From the NCBI GenBank assembly GCA_910584235.1, contig CAJTZD010000027.1, positions 1 to 50,763 of the forward strand: a stretch of DNA of 50,763 nucleotides, in the 5' to 3' direction. Numbering within the stretch: position 1 is the first letter of the stretch; each line of letters starts with the position of its first letter. Positions 1 through 7,539 of the stretch are shown here, one piece after another. This stretch comes from an uncultured Acetatifactor sp. (GTDB lineage Bacteria > Bacillota > Clostridia > Lachnospirales > Lachnospiraceae). The notes beneath the pieces are model-generated. The model had not been told where the DNA came from and ran no database searches. It saw only the letters and a list, made by a program, of their open reading frames with translations. The translations under genes and the position numbers were made by a program.

Positions 1-154
1 AGAAGGTATTTCTTATGGGGTATAGCAAAAAACTATATAATGTATTGGGGGTTACGCCTATTATAATATCATCTGCCTCCCGTTTTGCCAACACCAAAAA
101 CCAACAAACATGACAATGAATGCATTTATTTTTTGTGCATTCTGTATAAGTGAT
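1..154. other. Intergenic, downstream of ftsH
   Basis: This stretch lies beyond the ftsH stop codon and runs to the window edge. I see no convincing gene, RNA or strong terminator in it. Short ORFs crossing into ftsH on either strand are shadows of ftsH. Confidence 0.5.
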
Positions 155-1960
155 CTAATGAAACAGGGCCTCAAACTCTTCTCTTCCGATTCTTTCCTTT
201 TCCAGCAGCAACTGGGCGCAGCTGTGAAGCACGGACAGGTTTGAAAGAATGATCTCTTTCGCCTTTGCATAGCAGTCGTCAATGATGGCTTTCACTTCCC
301 TGTCAATCTCCCCGGAAACGGCCTCGCTGTGAGACTTTGTATGGGCCAGATCCCGGCCGATGAACACTTCGTCGTCGTCCTCGTCATAACAAATGACGCC
401 GATATTGTCCGACATGCCGTACTTTGTCACCATGCTCCGGGCCATCTTGGTGGCTCTCTTGATATCATTGGAAGCCCCTGTGGTGATATCCTGGAAAATG
501 ATCTCCTCCGCGATACGGCCTCCCAGACACACCATAATATACTGCAGCATCTCGCTCTTCGACTGGGACATCTCATCCCGGTCCGGCAGGGGCATGGTAT
601 AGCCCGCAGCGCCGATGCCTGTGGGGATGATCGACACCGTATACACGGGACCTACCTCCGGAAGCACGTGGAACAGGATGGCGTGTCCCGCCTCGTGGTA
701 TGCGGTGTTTCGCTTTTCCTTGTCGGACACTGCCCGGCTCTTCTTCTCCGTACCGATGCTTACTTTCACAAAGGCTTTCTTCAGATCCGCATCCGCCAGA
801 AATTCCCTGCCGGCTTTCGCGGCATTGATGGCCGCCTCGTTTAACAGGTTCTCCAGATCCGCCCCGGTAAATCCCGCCGTGGTCCGGGCCACCTGCTTTA
901 AGTCCACATCCTCGGCCAGCGGTTTATTCTTGGCATGGACTTCCAGGATCTCCTCCCTGCCGCAGACATCCGGCCTGCCCACAGCCACCTTTCTGTCAAA
1001 CCGCCCCGGGCGCAGAATAGCCGGATCCAGGATATCTACCCGGTTGGTGGCCGCCATGACAATGATCCCCTCATTGACGCCGAATCCGTCCATCTCCACC
1101 AGCAGCTGGTTCAGCGTCTGTTCTCTCTCGTCATGACCGCCGCCCATACCGGTGCCGCGTCTCCTGGCCACTGCGTCGATTTCATCGATGAATACGATAC
1201 ACGGCGCGTTCTTCTTGGCCTCCTCGAACAGATCCCGCACCCGGGAAGCGCCCACGCCTACGAACATTTCCACAAAATCGGAACCCGAGATGCTGAAGAA
1301 CGGCACCCCGGCCTCTCCGGCCACCGCCTTTGCCAGCAATGTCTTACCGGTTCCGGGAGGTCCCTCCAGGAGCACTCCCTTGGGAATCCTGGCGCCCACC
1401 TTGATATATTTTCCGGGATCCCGCAGAAAATCAACGATTTCCTGCAGCTCCTCTTTCTCTTCCTGCAGACCTGCCGCCTGCTCAAAGGTAATACTCTTAT
1501 CCCCCATGGACAGCCTGGCCCGGCTCTTGCCGAAATTCATCATTTTCCCGTTGCCGCCGGCCGCGTTCTGGGCATTGATCATCATGAAAAGGAAAATGCC
1601 CACTGCCAGCACTATCAGCATCGGCACCAGCGTGGTCAGGACCCAGCCCTCCCTGGGCACATCCTTTACCACCGGGTCAAAGCCATAGCCGCGCGCCAGC
1701 GCCTCCGCCTCTCCGATATCCGTCACATACAGTTTCATGTCCGTGCCGGACTTCAGCTCCACCTCCAGGTATCCCGTGGGCACCTCGCTGTTAGGCCTTA
1801 CCACCACCTCCGCGACCCTGTCCGCCTCCATGTCGGCAATGAACTGCTCCCTGGTGTATTCCTCATCTGCCCTGTTCAGCGAAGTCAGCACAGCCACCCC
1901 CATCAGGAGGAAAAGGATGAATATAAAATATGAATGAAATCCCCGATTGTTCTGCCTCAA
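155..1960 (-). CDS. ftsH: ATP-dependent zinc metalloprotease FtsH
   Basis: Membrane-anchored AAA+ protease that degrades misfolded membrane proteins and selected regulators. The 601-residue product has an N-terminal membrane segment (about 9-27), an extracytoplasmic domain, a second membrane segment (about 108-127), Walker A GPPGTGKT (200-207), Walker B with FIDE (about 257-260), an arginine-finger region (RPGRFDR, about 317-323) and the zinc motif HEAGH (422-426). It is slightly shorter than many homologues at its C terminus, but all domains are present. The start codon is TTG at 1958-1960, supported by an AGGAGG ribosome site 8 nt upstream. It follows hpt after about 90 bp, the order seen in Bacillus and Clostridia (tilS-hpt-ftsH). 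Confidence 0.97.
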   Translation of the reverse strand: MRQNNRGFHSYFIFILFLLMGVAVLTSLNRADEEYTREQFIADMEADRVAEVVVRPNSEVPTGYLEVELKSGTDMKLYVTDIGEAEALARGYGFDPVVKDVPREGWVLTTLVPMLIVLAVGIFLFMMINAQNAAGGNGKMMNFGKSRARLSMGDKSITFEQAAGLQEEKEELQEIVDFLRDPGKYIKVGARIPKGVLLEGPPGTGKTLLAKAVAGEAGVPFFSISGSDFVEMFVGVGASRVRDLFEEAKKNAPCIVFIDEIDAVARRRGTGMGGGHDEREQTLNQLLVEMDGFGVNEGIIVMAATNRVDILDPAILRPGRFDRKVAVGRPDVCGREEILEVHAKNKPLAEDVDLKQVARTTAGFTGADLENLLNEAAINAAKAGREFLADADLKKAFVKVSIGTEKKSRAVSDKEKRNTAYHEAGHAILFHVLPEVGPVYTVSIIPTGIGAAGYTMPLPDRDEMSQSKSEMLQYIMVCLGGRIAEEIIFQDITTGASNDIKRATKMARSMVTKYGMSDNIGVICYDEDDDEVFIGRDLAHTKSHSEAVSGEIDREVKAIIDDCYAKAKEIILSNLSVLHSCAQLLLEKERIGREEFEALFH

Positions 1961-2050
1961 CTTAAAAGCCTCCTATTTATCCCGCACTTCCCTTTTATCC
2001 CGGCCGGGAACGTTCGCGTCCCCTGCAGCCATGGCGTAAAAGCCGCGCGC

Positions 2051-2572
2051 TTATAATTCAACCACGCCAATATAGGGAAGATTACGGTATCTCTGATCGT
2101 AATCCAGACCATATCCCACCACGAACTCATCCGGAATCTGAAAGCCCGTATAGTCCACATCCACGTCCACCACACGCCTGTCCGGCTTGTCTAACAAAGT
2201 GCACAGCCGCAGGGATTTCGGCCCTCTGGCCCACAGCATCTTAAGCAGATAGCTTAAGGTTCTTCCGCTGTCCACGATATCCTCCACCACCAGCACATCC
2301 TTGTCCTTGATGGCTTCGTCCAAATCCTTTATTATTTTTACCACACCCTTGGATTCCGTGCCGCTGCCATAGCTGGACACGGCCATAAAGTCCAAGGATA
2401 CCGGCACCGTGATCCGCTTTGCAAGCTCACACATAAAGAAGCTTCCGCCCTTTAATACGCAGATCAAATGCACCTGCTTTCCCTCATAGTCCCTGCTGAT
2501 TTGTTCCCCGATGGCCTGAATCCTTGCATCCACTTCCTCTTCCGACAAAAGTACCCTAATGTGCTCAGACAT
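2051..2572 (-). CDS. hpt: Hypoxanthine phosphoribosyltransferase
   Basis: Purine salvage enzyme that joins hypoxanthine or guanine to PRPP to give IMP or GMP. The 173-residue length is normal for the family. The PRPP-binding loop LVVEDIVDSGRTL lies at about residues 94-106 and the C-terminal YGLDYDQRYRNLP segment is typical of Hpt. The ATG sits in an 8-nt overlap with the end of tilS (ATGTCTGA), and the GGAGGAG ribosome site lies inside the tilS end, so the two are translationally coupled. HprT and TilS are known to interact with FtsH expression in Bacillus; the same neighbourhood is kept here. Confidence 0.96.
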   Translation of the reverse strand: MSEHIRVLLSEEEVDARIQAIGEQISRDYEGKQVHLICVLKGGSFFMCELAKRITVPVSLDFMAVSSYGSGTESKGVVKIIKDLDEAIKDKDVLVVEDIVDSGRTLSYLLKMLWARGPKSLRLCTLLDKPDRRVVDVDVDYTGFQIPDEFVVGYGLDYDQRYRNLPYIGVVEL

Positions 2573-4142
2573 CTTTCTCCTCCGTTCCGCTTCCCTGCTT
2601 TTTGATGAATTTCACCTGTAAAACGCGCTCTGTGTCTCCCGTCACCTTAAAAGCCTCGCTGATCCGCCAGCCCACCAGCCACAGAATATGGCTTCCAAAG
2701 GCCACCGCCGGTATCCTGTCCCGACATTGTCTGGGAATCTTTTCCGCGATCATGTATTCCTTTACGGATTTGTGCGCCACTTTTCCCGCCCCGTCCGCTA
2801 TGGTGAGGAAATCTCCCTGCCGGCGGAAACGGATAACTGCGCGTTCTTCCATTTTATCATAGTCGAACCATTTCGTATACTGATTTCGGGGAAGTTCTCC
2901 CGCTTTTTTTACGAAAAAGGCGGAGAACTCCATTTCGCCCAAGCTCCCTAAGTCATAGCGGGCGGGGCTGCGAAACAGCACTTCCGTCAGAGGCGCCTCC
3001 GCGGACAGCTCCGCGGGCCCTTGCGTCTCCGGGACCGTGCCTGACAATTCCCCGTCCTGTATACGCTCCAGTATCACCTGTCCGTACTGCCGTCCGGCTC
3101 TGATGCCAAAGGGCAAATGAACGCTCCGGTTCCCCTCTTTCTCAAATAAGGACAGTCCGTCACGGATATGCACCGCGCAGATGTCTTTCCCCGTGGGGGA
3201 CAGCCTTTTCATCAATTCCAGAAGCATCCGGCCCTGCAGGGCTTCATGGAAAGACCGGAATGTCTTCACATCCACCCGGTATCCCCAGGCCTTAGGCCCG
3301 CCGGGCACAGTCTGCCCCTCCCGGATCCCGGACACAGCGCCAGACTCCATGCCCCGTCTCCCCGGTATCCCCATATCCTCCGCGCACTGCCTCAGGGCTT
3401 CCTCTGTCTGCTCCTGCAGATACCGCTCCGTCTCCTGCAGCTGCCTGGCCGTCTGCAGCATATGTCCCACGGCCCCTGCCGACACCTCCTGTCCGGCATA
3501 GGGCAGAATATGGTGGCGAATGCGGTTTCTTCTGTAGTCATCCCTGTCATTGGTTGCGTCCCTGCGCCAGGAGATTCCCCGGTCCCGCAGATAAGCCTCC
3601 ACCTCCTGCCGCTCTAAACACAGAATCGGCCGCAGGATACGGATTCCGTCACGGTCCGTCCGCAGGGGGGCGATGCCGCCGATACCCTTAAGGCCGCTGC
3701 CCCGGAATAAATGGAACAGCATGGTCTCCGCATTGTCATTGCTGTTGTGGGCCACGGCCACTTTCACCGCGCCCGTCCTCCGGGCGGCCTGCCGAAACGC
3801 CCTGTATCGAATCCGCCTGCCGGCATCCTCCTCGGAACATTTCTCCGCAGCAGCCGCCTGCCCGGCATCGGCCTCGGTGAGGAAAAACGGCAGCCCTTTC
3901 TGCCTGCACAATTCCTCCACATACCCGGCGTCCTCCCGGGCTTCCTTTCGCAGCCCGTGATTTACGTGCACCACATACAGCTTAAGCGCCACTCTCTCCG
4001 CGTAGGCCGAAAGCAGCTCCAGCATACAGACCGAGTCCGCTCCGCCCGACACCCCTGCCACGATCCCGTCCCCGGGCGAGATCATGCCGTACTCTTCTAT
4101 ATAGGCAAATACCTTTTTTTCTGTCTCGTCTCTGATACCCAT
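2565..4142 (-). CDS. tilS: tRNA(Ile)-lysidine synthase
   Basis: Modifies the wobble cytidine of the minor tRNA-Ile (CAU) to lysidine, which changes its codon reading from AUG to AUA. The PP-loop ATP-binding motif VSGGADSVCML lies near residues 29-39 and the KVAVAHNSNDNAETMLFHLFRGSG motif region (about 129-152) is characteristic of TilS. The 525 residues are longer than Bacillus TilS, mostly through inserts in the middle (about 245-275 and 365-390) that look low in complexity. The C-terminal substrate-binding domain is present. The start is an ATG 51 bp downstream of spoIIE. Confidence 0.93.
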   Translation of the reverse strand: MGIRDETEKKVFAYIEEYGMISPGDGIVAGVSGGADSVCMLELLSAYAERVALKLYVVHVNHGLRKEAREDAGYVEELCRQKGLPFFLTEADAGQAAAAEKCSEEDAGRRIRYRAFRQAARRTGAVKVAVAHNSNDNAETMLFHLFRGSGLKGIGGIAPLRTDRDGIRILRPILCLERQEVEAYLRDRGISWRRDATNDRDDYRRNRIRHHILPYAGQEVSAGAVGHMLQTARQLQETERYLQEQTEEALRQCAEDMGIPGRRGMESGAVSGIREGQTVPGGPKAWGYRVDVKTFRSFHEALQGRMLLELMKRLSPTGKDICAVHIRDGLSLFEKEGNRSVHLPFGIRAGRQYGQVILERIQDGELSGTVPETQGPAELSAEAPLTEVLFRSPARYDLGSLGEMEFSAFFVKKAGELPRNQYTKWFDYDKMEERAVIRFRRQGDFLTIADGAGKVAHKSVKEYMIAEKIPRQCRDRIPAVAFGSHILWLVGWRISEAFKVTGDTERVLQVKFIKKQGSGTEEKDV

Positions 4143-4193
4143 GCATCAAATCTTATCCCAAAATCCGGAAAAAGTCAAATATTCCTGCTCATT

Positions 4194-5366
4194 TCAGGCC
4201 TCCCATATGCCGATGACGCCTATGGTCATGTCGTCCCGTATCCGTCCCGCGCTGGCGCAGAGCGCGATCCGCAGCAGACGATCCGCAATTTCCGTAGGAC
4301 TATGGTCCTGTATTCCTGCAATGATGCTGCTCATGGTGTTCTCATATTCCGCGCCGAAAGCGTCCACCACCCCGTCGGATACCATCACCAGATAATCTCC
4401 GTCCCGGAGCTTTCGCTCCACCGGCAGAATTTCCATGGAGCCGAAGACCCCCAGGGGGAGATTTCCCATTGCCACCTGCTCCACCTCCTGATTCCGTTTC
4501 AGAAAGGTGGCCGCGCCCCCAACTTTCCGCAGCTTGCAGCTGCCGTCGTACAGATTGATATCGCATATGTCCAGAGTGGGGTGGTTGATGTCCTCTCCGG
4601 CGGCAAACAGGGCCGTATTGACCATGTTGATGGCCGCGTCAATATCATAGCCGGCCTCCAGCATCTTTTCCATCAGATCCAGTACCCGCTCGCTGTCCTT
4701 TCCCGCTCTTTCCCCGGAGCCGGTGCCGTCCGAGAGCATTACCGTCACCCTGCCTTTTTCGGATTCCACCACGGCATAATTGTCCCCGGAGACCGTCTCG
4801 TCCTCTTTCACTGCCTTGGCAAATCCCGTCATGGCCAGAAATCCCGTCTCCTCCTCCAGCACAAAGCTCTGGGGCTGCGGCTCCACCACATAGGGAGTAC
4901 TTGCGGCAGGGCAGAACCTCCTGTCCAGCAGTACGGAAATCATGTCCGCCGCGTCCTCCACGGACACCTTGCCTCTCTGCGCCCTCATGGTCAGCACCAC
5001 TGCCTGCCTGCCGTCCTCCCTGGGCAGATAGCAGGGATTTTCCACCTGGATCCCCTCCTGCGCCAGAGCCTGAGTCAGCATACGTTTCTTCTTACCCTCC
5101 ATAGGGCGAAAGGACAGCACCTCGCAGGCTGCCTCCGTCATGATCTTTGCCATTTCGTCCAGATGCCCGCTGATGATCTGTCTGCTCTCCCACAGTCTCC
5201 TCTGGGCCAGTACCGCCTCTCTGTCGTCCGTATCCGGCGCAAATTCCTGGTCATAGCTTCTGGCCAGCTCATGAAAGCTGTCCGCATAGCCCAACAGTCT
5301 GCGCTTGCACAGATCCGATACCTGAGCTGTCTGCAGCTCCTTTTCCTCCCTTTTCCTTTTCAGCAT
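4194..5366 (-). CDS. spoIIE: SpoIIE-type PP2C phosphatase lacking the membrane domain
   Basis: SpoIIE dephosphorylates SpoIIAA and so activates sigma-F in the forespore. The visible protein has a regulatory/coil region (about 1-180) followed by a PP2C domain with SGDNY, LSDGTGSGERA and VMVSDGVVDAF metal-site motifs. A full SpoIIE is about 800 residues with some ten N-terminal membrane helices; this one is 390 residues and soluble, and no upstream ORF could supply the membrane part. The ATG at 5366 is chosen because the promoter at 5427-5459 overlaps a more upstream in-frame ATG (5426), which therefore cannot be the start. An AAAGGTG ribosome site precedes 5366. Position between divIC and tilS supports the assignment. 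Confidence 0.9.
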   Translation of the reverse strand: MLKRKREEKELQTAQVSDLCKRRLLGYADSFHELARSYDQEFAPDTDDREAVLAQRRLWESRQIISGHLDEMAKIMTEAACEVLSFRPMEGKKKRMLTQALAQEGIQVENPCYLPREDGRQAVVLTMRAQRGKVSVEDAADMISVLLDRRFCPAASTPYVVEPQPQSFVLEEETGFLAMTGFAKAVKEDETVSGDNYAVVESEKGRVTVMLSDGTGSGERAGKDSERVLDLMEKMLEAGYDIDAAINMVNTALFAAGEDINHPTLDICDINLYDGSCKLRKVGGAATFLKRNQEVEQVAMGNLPLGVFGSMEILPVERKLRDGDYLVMVSDGVVDAFGAEYENTMSSIIAGIQDHSPTEIADRLLRIALCASAGRIRDDMTIGVIGIWEA

Positions 5367-5426
5367 GTCAAATCCACACCTTTCTGCTGCCCCAAAAGCC
5401 CTGCCGGGCCCTTGGCAGCAGTACAT

Positions 5427-5495
5427 ATTATAGAATTAACCTATTCTGTTTTTTGTCAAAAACAAGTACCTGTCCCCTTAAAGTTTTCCGACAAA
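5427..5495 (-). promoter_or_regulatory. spoIIE promoter, Spo0A-type with 21-bp spacer and two 0A boxes
   Basis: On the minus strand there is TTGACA at 5454-5459 and TATAAT at 5427-5432, exactly 21 bp apart. A 21-22 bp spacer is the known hallmark of the sigma-A promoters of spoIIE and spoIIG, which need Spo0A~P. Two 0A-box-like sequences match TTTGTCRAAAAA at 11 of 12 positions: 5452-5463 (read on the plus strand, overlapping the -35) and 5484-5495 (minus strand). Confidence 0.8.
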
Positions 5496-5520
5496 AAAAG
5501 CGGGAAGCTATTGCTCCCGC
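5492..5520 (-). terminator. Rho-independent terminator after divIC
   Basis: Stem GCGGGA (5500-5505) with TCCCGC (5515-5520), followed on the minus strand by a run of seven T. It ends the yabP-yabQ-divIC transcript just before the spoIIE promoter; the T-run overlaps the upstream 0A box. Confidence 0.85.
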
Positions 5521-5542
5521 CTGTCATTGCATTCTCATGCTT

Positions 5543-5854
5543 TTATTTATCCTGTTTAAAAAGAATCTCATCCTCATACACAAGGCCCAGCTTTTCCCTG
5601 GCCACATTCTCAATGTATCCCTTGGTCTGAACCTCCTTGCCCAGAGCTTCGATTTCAAGGGCCCTGGTCTCCTCCGCCGCTATCTCCTCGTCAAGCTGCG
5701 CGGCTTCAGCCCGCTTACTGTCGATCTTGTCCCGCAGCTCCGCGCTCTGCACCCCTACCAGTACCAGAATCATTACGACTACAAGCGTAGCCAAGAACAT
5801 GCTGAAGCGGTTCTGCTGCTTCTTCCGATATGCGATTCGCCGCTTTCTCGCCAT
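5543..5854 (-). CDS. divIC: Septum formation initiator DivIC/FtsL-like protein
   Basis: Small bitopic division protein of the FtsB/DivIC family, 103 residues. It has a basic cytoplasmic tail (MARKRRIAYRKKQQNR), one membrane helix (about 20-38) and a long external coiled coil (about 40-75), then a short C-terminal domain ending YEDEILFKQDK. It is expected to act in the FtsL-DivIB-DivIC complex at the septum. An in-frame GTG lies 9 nt upstream; the ATG at 5854 is preferred because it is well spaced from AAGGGGTGG. It lies directly downstream of yabQ, as in Bacillus. Confidence 0.88.
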   Translation of the reverse strand: MARKRRIAYRKKQQNRFSMFLATLVVVMILVLVGVQSAELRDKIDSKRAEAAQLDEEIAAEETRALEIEALGKEVQTKGYIENVAREKLGLVYEDEILFKQDK

Positions 5855-5866
5855 AGTTCCCACCCC

Positions 5867-6352
5867 TTACGCTTTTAAATTTATTTTAAACACTTTCAGA
5901 AAAAACGTCAACCGGAATTTTACCGCCCGGCCAATTTTTTTCATCCGCCGTCTGATGCGCCCGCCGGATTTATGAACCGCGCTTCCCGCCCGCTTTCCCG
6001 CGAAGCGAAAAGGCCTGGACAGCCATCTGAGAATGGTTCCCAATAGTGTCAGGGCCTTTGCCAGCAGAATGGAAACATACTTCACGAGCAAAGGGCTCAC
6101 GGCCTTTTTGTAACAGAGCATCCCCGCCAGGGCTCCCAGCACGGCAAACCACCGCAGCGTCCCGTTGCTCTCCCGGTACATTAACAGAAACACTTCCGCC
6201 CCGCAGTACACCCAAAAGGCAAAATCCTCCAAAGACATCACCAAAGAGGCATGGGGCACTACCCGCCTGAAGATCCGCAGCAGATCATAGACAAAAGTGA
6301 CAAAGATCCCCAGCACCAAAGAGTGCAGGAGAAATACGTTTTCGCTTACCAT
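5867..6352 (-). CDS. yabQ: Spore cortex biosynthesis protein YabQ
   Basis: 161-residue membrane protein needed for spore cortex formation in Bacillus. Hydrophobic segments lie near residues 5-22, 41-58, 68-84 and 92-108, followed by a very basic C-terminal tail (about 115-161) rich in Arg and Lys. The N-terminal FVYDLLRIFRR motif is typical of the YabQ family. It starts 4 nt after the yabP stop and is followed closely by divIC. Confidence 0.88.
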   Translation of the reverse strand: MVSENVFLLHSLVLGIFVTFVYDLLRIFRRVVPHASLVMSLEDFAFWVYCGAEVFLLMYRESNGTLRWFAVLGALAGMLCYKKAVSPLLVKYVSILLAKALTLLGTILRWLSRPFRFAGKRAGSAVHKSGGRIRRRMKKIGRAVKFRLTFFLKVFKINLKA

Positions 6353-6356
6353 ACGC

Positions 6357-6644
6357 TCACCGGAACAGTCTGGCCAGCAGGGATTCGTTCTTTCGGCCCC
6401 CTGCGCCTGCGTCAGAATATGTAAGGCTGTCGATCCGTCCGTCTATGTCCACCTCGCCCTTTTCCAGAGTCAGGCGGCTGACATGCAGCTCATCCCCCTT
6501 TATCATCAGCATTCCCTGTTCCGTCTCCAGAAGAATTTCATGAATGTCAAAAGAAAGCACATCGTTCACGCCGCCTACCATGCAGCTTCTCCGATTGGTC
6601 ATGGACACCTTGTGCATACGTGCGCTTCCGCTTAAATCCTCCAT
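6357..6644 (-). CDS. yabP: Sporulation protein YabP
   Basis: 95-residue YabP/YqfC-family protein. The core NRRSCMVGGVNDVLSFD...ILLETEQGMLMIKGDELHV (about 18-55) followed by LEKGEVDIDGRIDSLTY is the diagnostic pattern of this family, whose Bacillus member is made in the mother cell under sigma-E. It forms a tight pair with yabQ. A sigma-E-like promoter is proposed just upstream (6675-6702). Confidence 0.92.
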   Translation of the reverse strand: MEDLSGSARMHKVSMTNRRSCMVGGVNDVLSFDIHEILLETEQGMLMIKGDELHVSRLTLEKGEVDIDGRIDSLTYSDAGAGGRKNESLLARLFR

Positions 6645-6674
6645 AAGCCCAGCCCCTCTCTGTTATCTGAATAC

Positions 6675-6702
6675 AGTATATGAGAGACCGGGGGGAGATA
6701 GA
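6675..6702 (-). promoter_or_regulatory. Possible sigma-E promoter of yabP
   Basis: On the minus strand CATATACT (6675-6682) fits the sigma-E -10 pattern CATAYAMT, and TCTATC (6697-6702) stands 14 bp upstream as a weak -35. Sigma-E control of yabP is known in Bacillus; the -35 match here is poor. Confidence 0.4.
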
Positions 6703-6723
6703 ACCCGCTCTGCCGAATCCGGA

Positions 6724-6963
6724 TCAAAGATAGCGGAAAAGCTCTGCCGCCGTCTCTTTCCTTACCGTTTCCTGTACGTCCAGCACCTCCACCTTTACCT
6801 CTTTGTTGCCAAAGGAAATGGTGATCACATCGCCCGGCTTTACTTCCGCGGAAGCCTTTGCCACCTTGTCGTTTATCATCACCCGGCCGCCGTCGCAGGC
6901 CTCGTTTGCCACTGTGCGCCGCTTGATCAGCCGGGATACTTTCAGATATTTATCCAGTCTCAT
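6724..6963 (-). CDS. rqcP: S4-domain RNA-binding protein RqcP (YabO)
   Basis: 79-residue protein that is almost entirely an S4 domain: MRLDKYLKVSRLIKRRTVANEACDGGRVMINDKVAK at 1-36 with a short beta-rich tail. RqcP works with RqcH in ribosome-associated quality control, binding the stalled 50S subunit during alanine tailing. It lies between hbs and yabP, the same order as in Bacillus. The ribosome site is AGAAAGGTG. Confidence 0.92.
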   Translation of the reverse strand: MRLDKYLKVSRLIKRRTVANEACDGGRVMINDKVAKASAEVKPGDVITISFGNKEVKVEVLDVQETVRKETAAELFRYL

Positions 6964-6999
6964 ATTTCTGCACCTTTCTTAATCTGTCCCCAGATACGT

Positions 7000-7029
7000 A
7001 AAAAGCCCGGAGCGTTTTCTCGACCGGGC
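7000..7029 (-). terminator. Terminator of the HU gene
   Basis: Minus-strand stem GCCCGG/CCGGGC (arms 7024-7029 and 7005-7010) followed by five T (7000-7004). It separates the abundant HU transcript from rqcP-yabPQ-divIC. Confidence 0.8.
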
Positions 7030-7057
7030 CTTGAAACTTATCAGATTCAATATCGCA

Positions 7058-7333
7058 TTACTCGTTGACAACATCCTTTAAAGCTTTGCCAGCCTTAAAC
7101 TTAGGAGCCTTGGAAGCCGCGATGGGCATGGGCTCACCGTTCTGAGGATTTCTGCCCTCTCTGGCTGCTCTCTCTACCACTTCAAAGGTACCAAAGCCTA
7201 CCAGCTGAACTTTCTCGCCTTTCTTCAGTTCGTCAGCAACCACATCTGTGAAAGCTTTCAAAGCCTTTTCTGCATCTTTTTTGGAAATTCCTGCCTGCTC
7301 AGCGATTGCTGCGGTCAATTCAGTTTTGTTCAT
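7058..7333 (-). CDS. hbs: HU-family DNA-binding protein
   Basis: Nucleoid protein of 91 residues, the standard HU length. The sequence MNKTELTAAIAEQAG at the N terminus, VQLVGFGTFEVVERAAREGRNPQ in the core and the FKAGKALKDVVN tail are diagnostic. The ribosome site GGAGGAG lies well placed before the ATG. A consensus sigma-A promoter is present upstream and a terminator follows, which suits a strongly expressed single gene. Confidence 0.97.
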   Translation of the reverse strand: MNKTELTAAIAEQAGISKKDAEKALKAFTDVVADELKKGEKVQLVGFGTFEVVERAAREGRNPQNGEPMPIAASKAPKFKAGKALKDVVNE

Positions 7334-7408
7334 ATCGAACTCCTCCTATAATGAGTTTTCTTTGTAGATGTACATTTCTAAGTTATCGCTCTGAAACGTC
7401 TATACATA

Positions 7409-7437
7409 TATATATATGGTTTTCCCTGGTTTGTCAA
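7409..7437 (-). promoter_or_regulatory. Sigma-A promoter of HU gene
   Basis: Minus strand TTGACA (7432-7437) and TATATA (7409-7414) with a 17-bp spacer, about 75 bp upstream of the ATG. Confidence 0.75.
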
Positions 7438-7539
7438 GGGATTTTTCCGCAAATATTCCTATTTACTTGGCTTTGTGACATAAGCCCTTCCCCTCTTGTG
7501 CCTCCCAAAATGCCTGACGCCGTCAGAACCGCACCCACT

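Noticed and set aside
329..1933. Long plus-strand ORFs opposite ftsH
   Set aside because: They are GC-driven shadows of the ftsH frame, with no ribosome site and no domain.
4194..5426. SpoIIE start at 5426
   Set aside because: The ATG lies at the -10 box (5427-5432) and upstream of the expected transcript start; 5366 fits better.
3711..5630. 639-codon plus-strand ORF across tilS, spoIIE and divIC
   Set aside because: It crosses three well-supported minus-strand genes and a promoter; composition is His/Arg/Leu rich as in antisense shadows.
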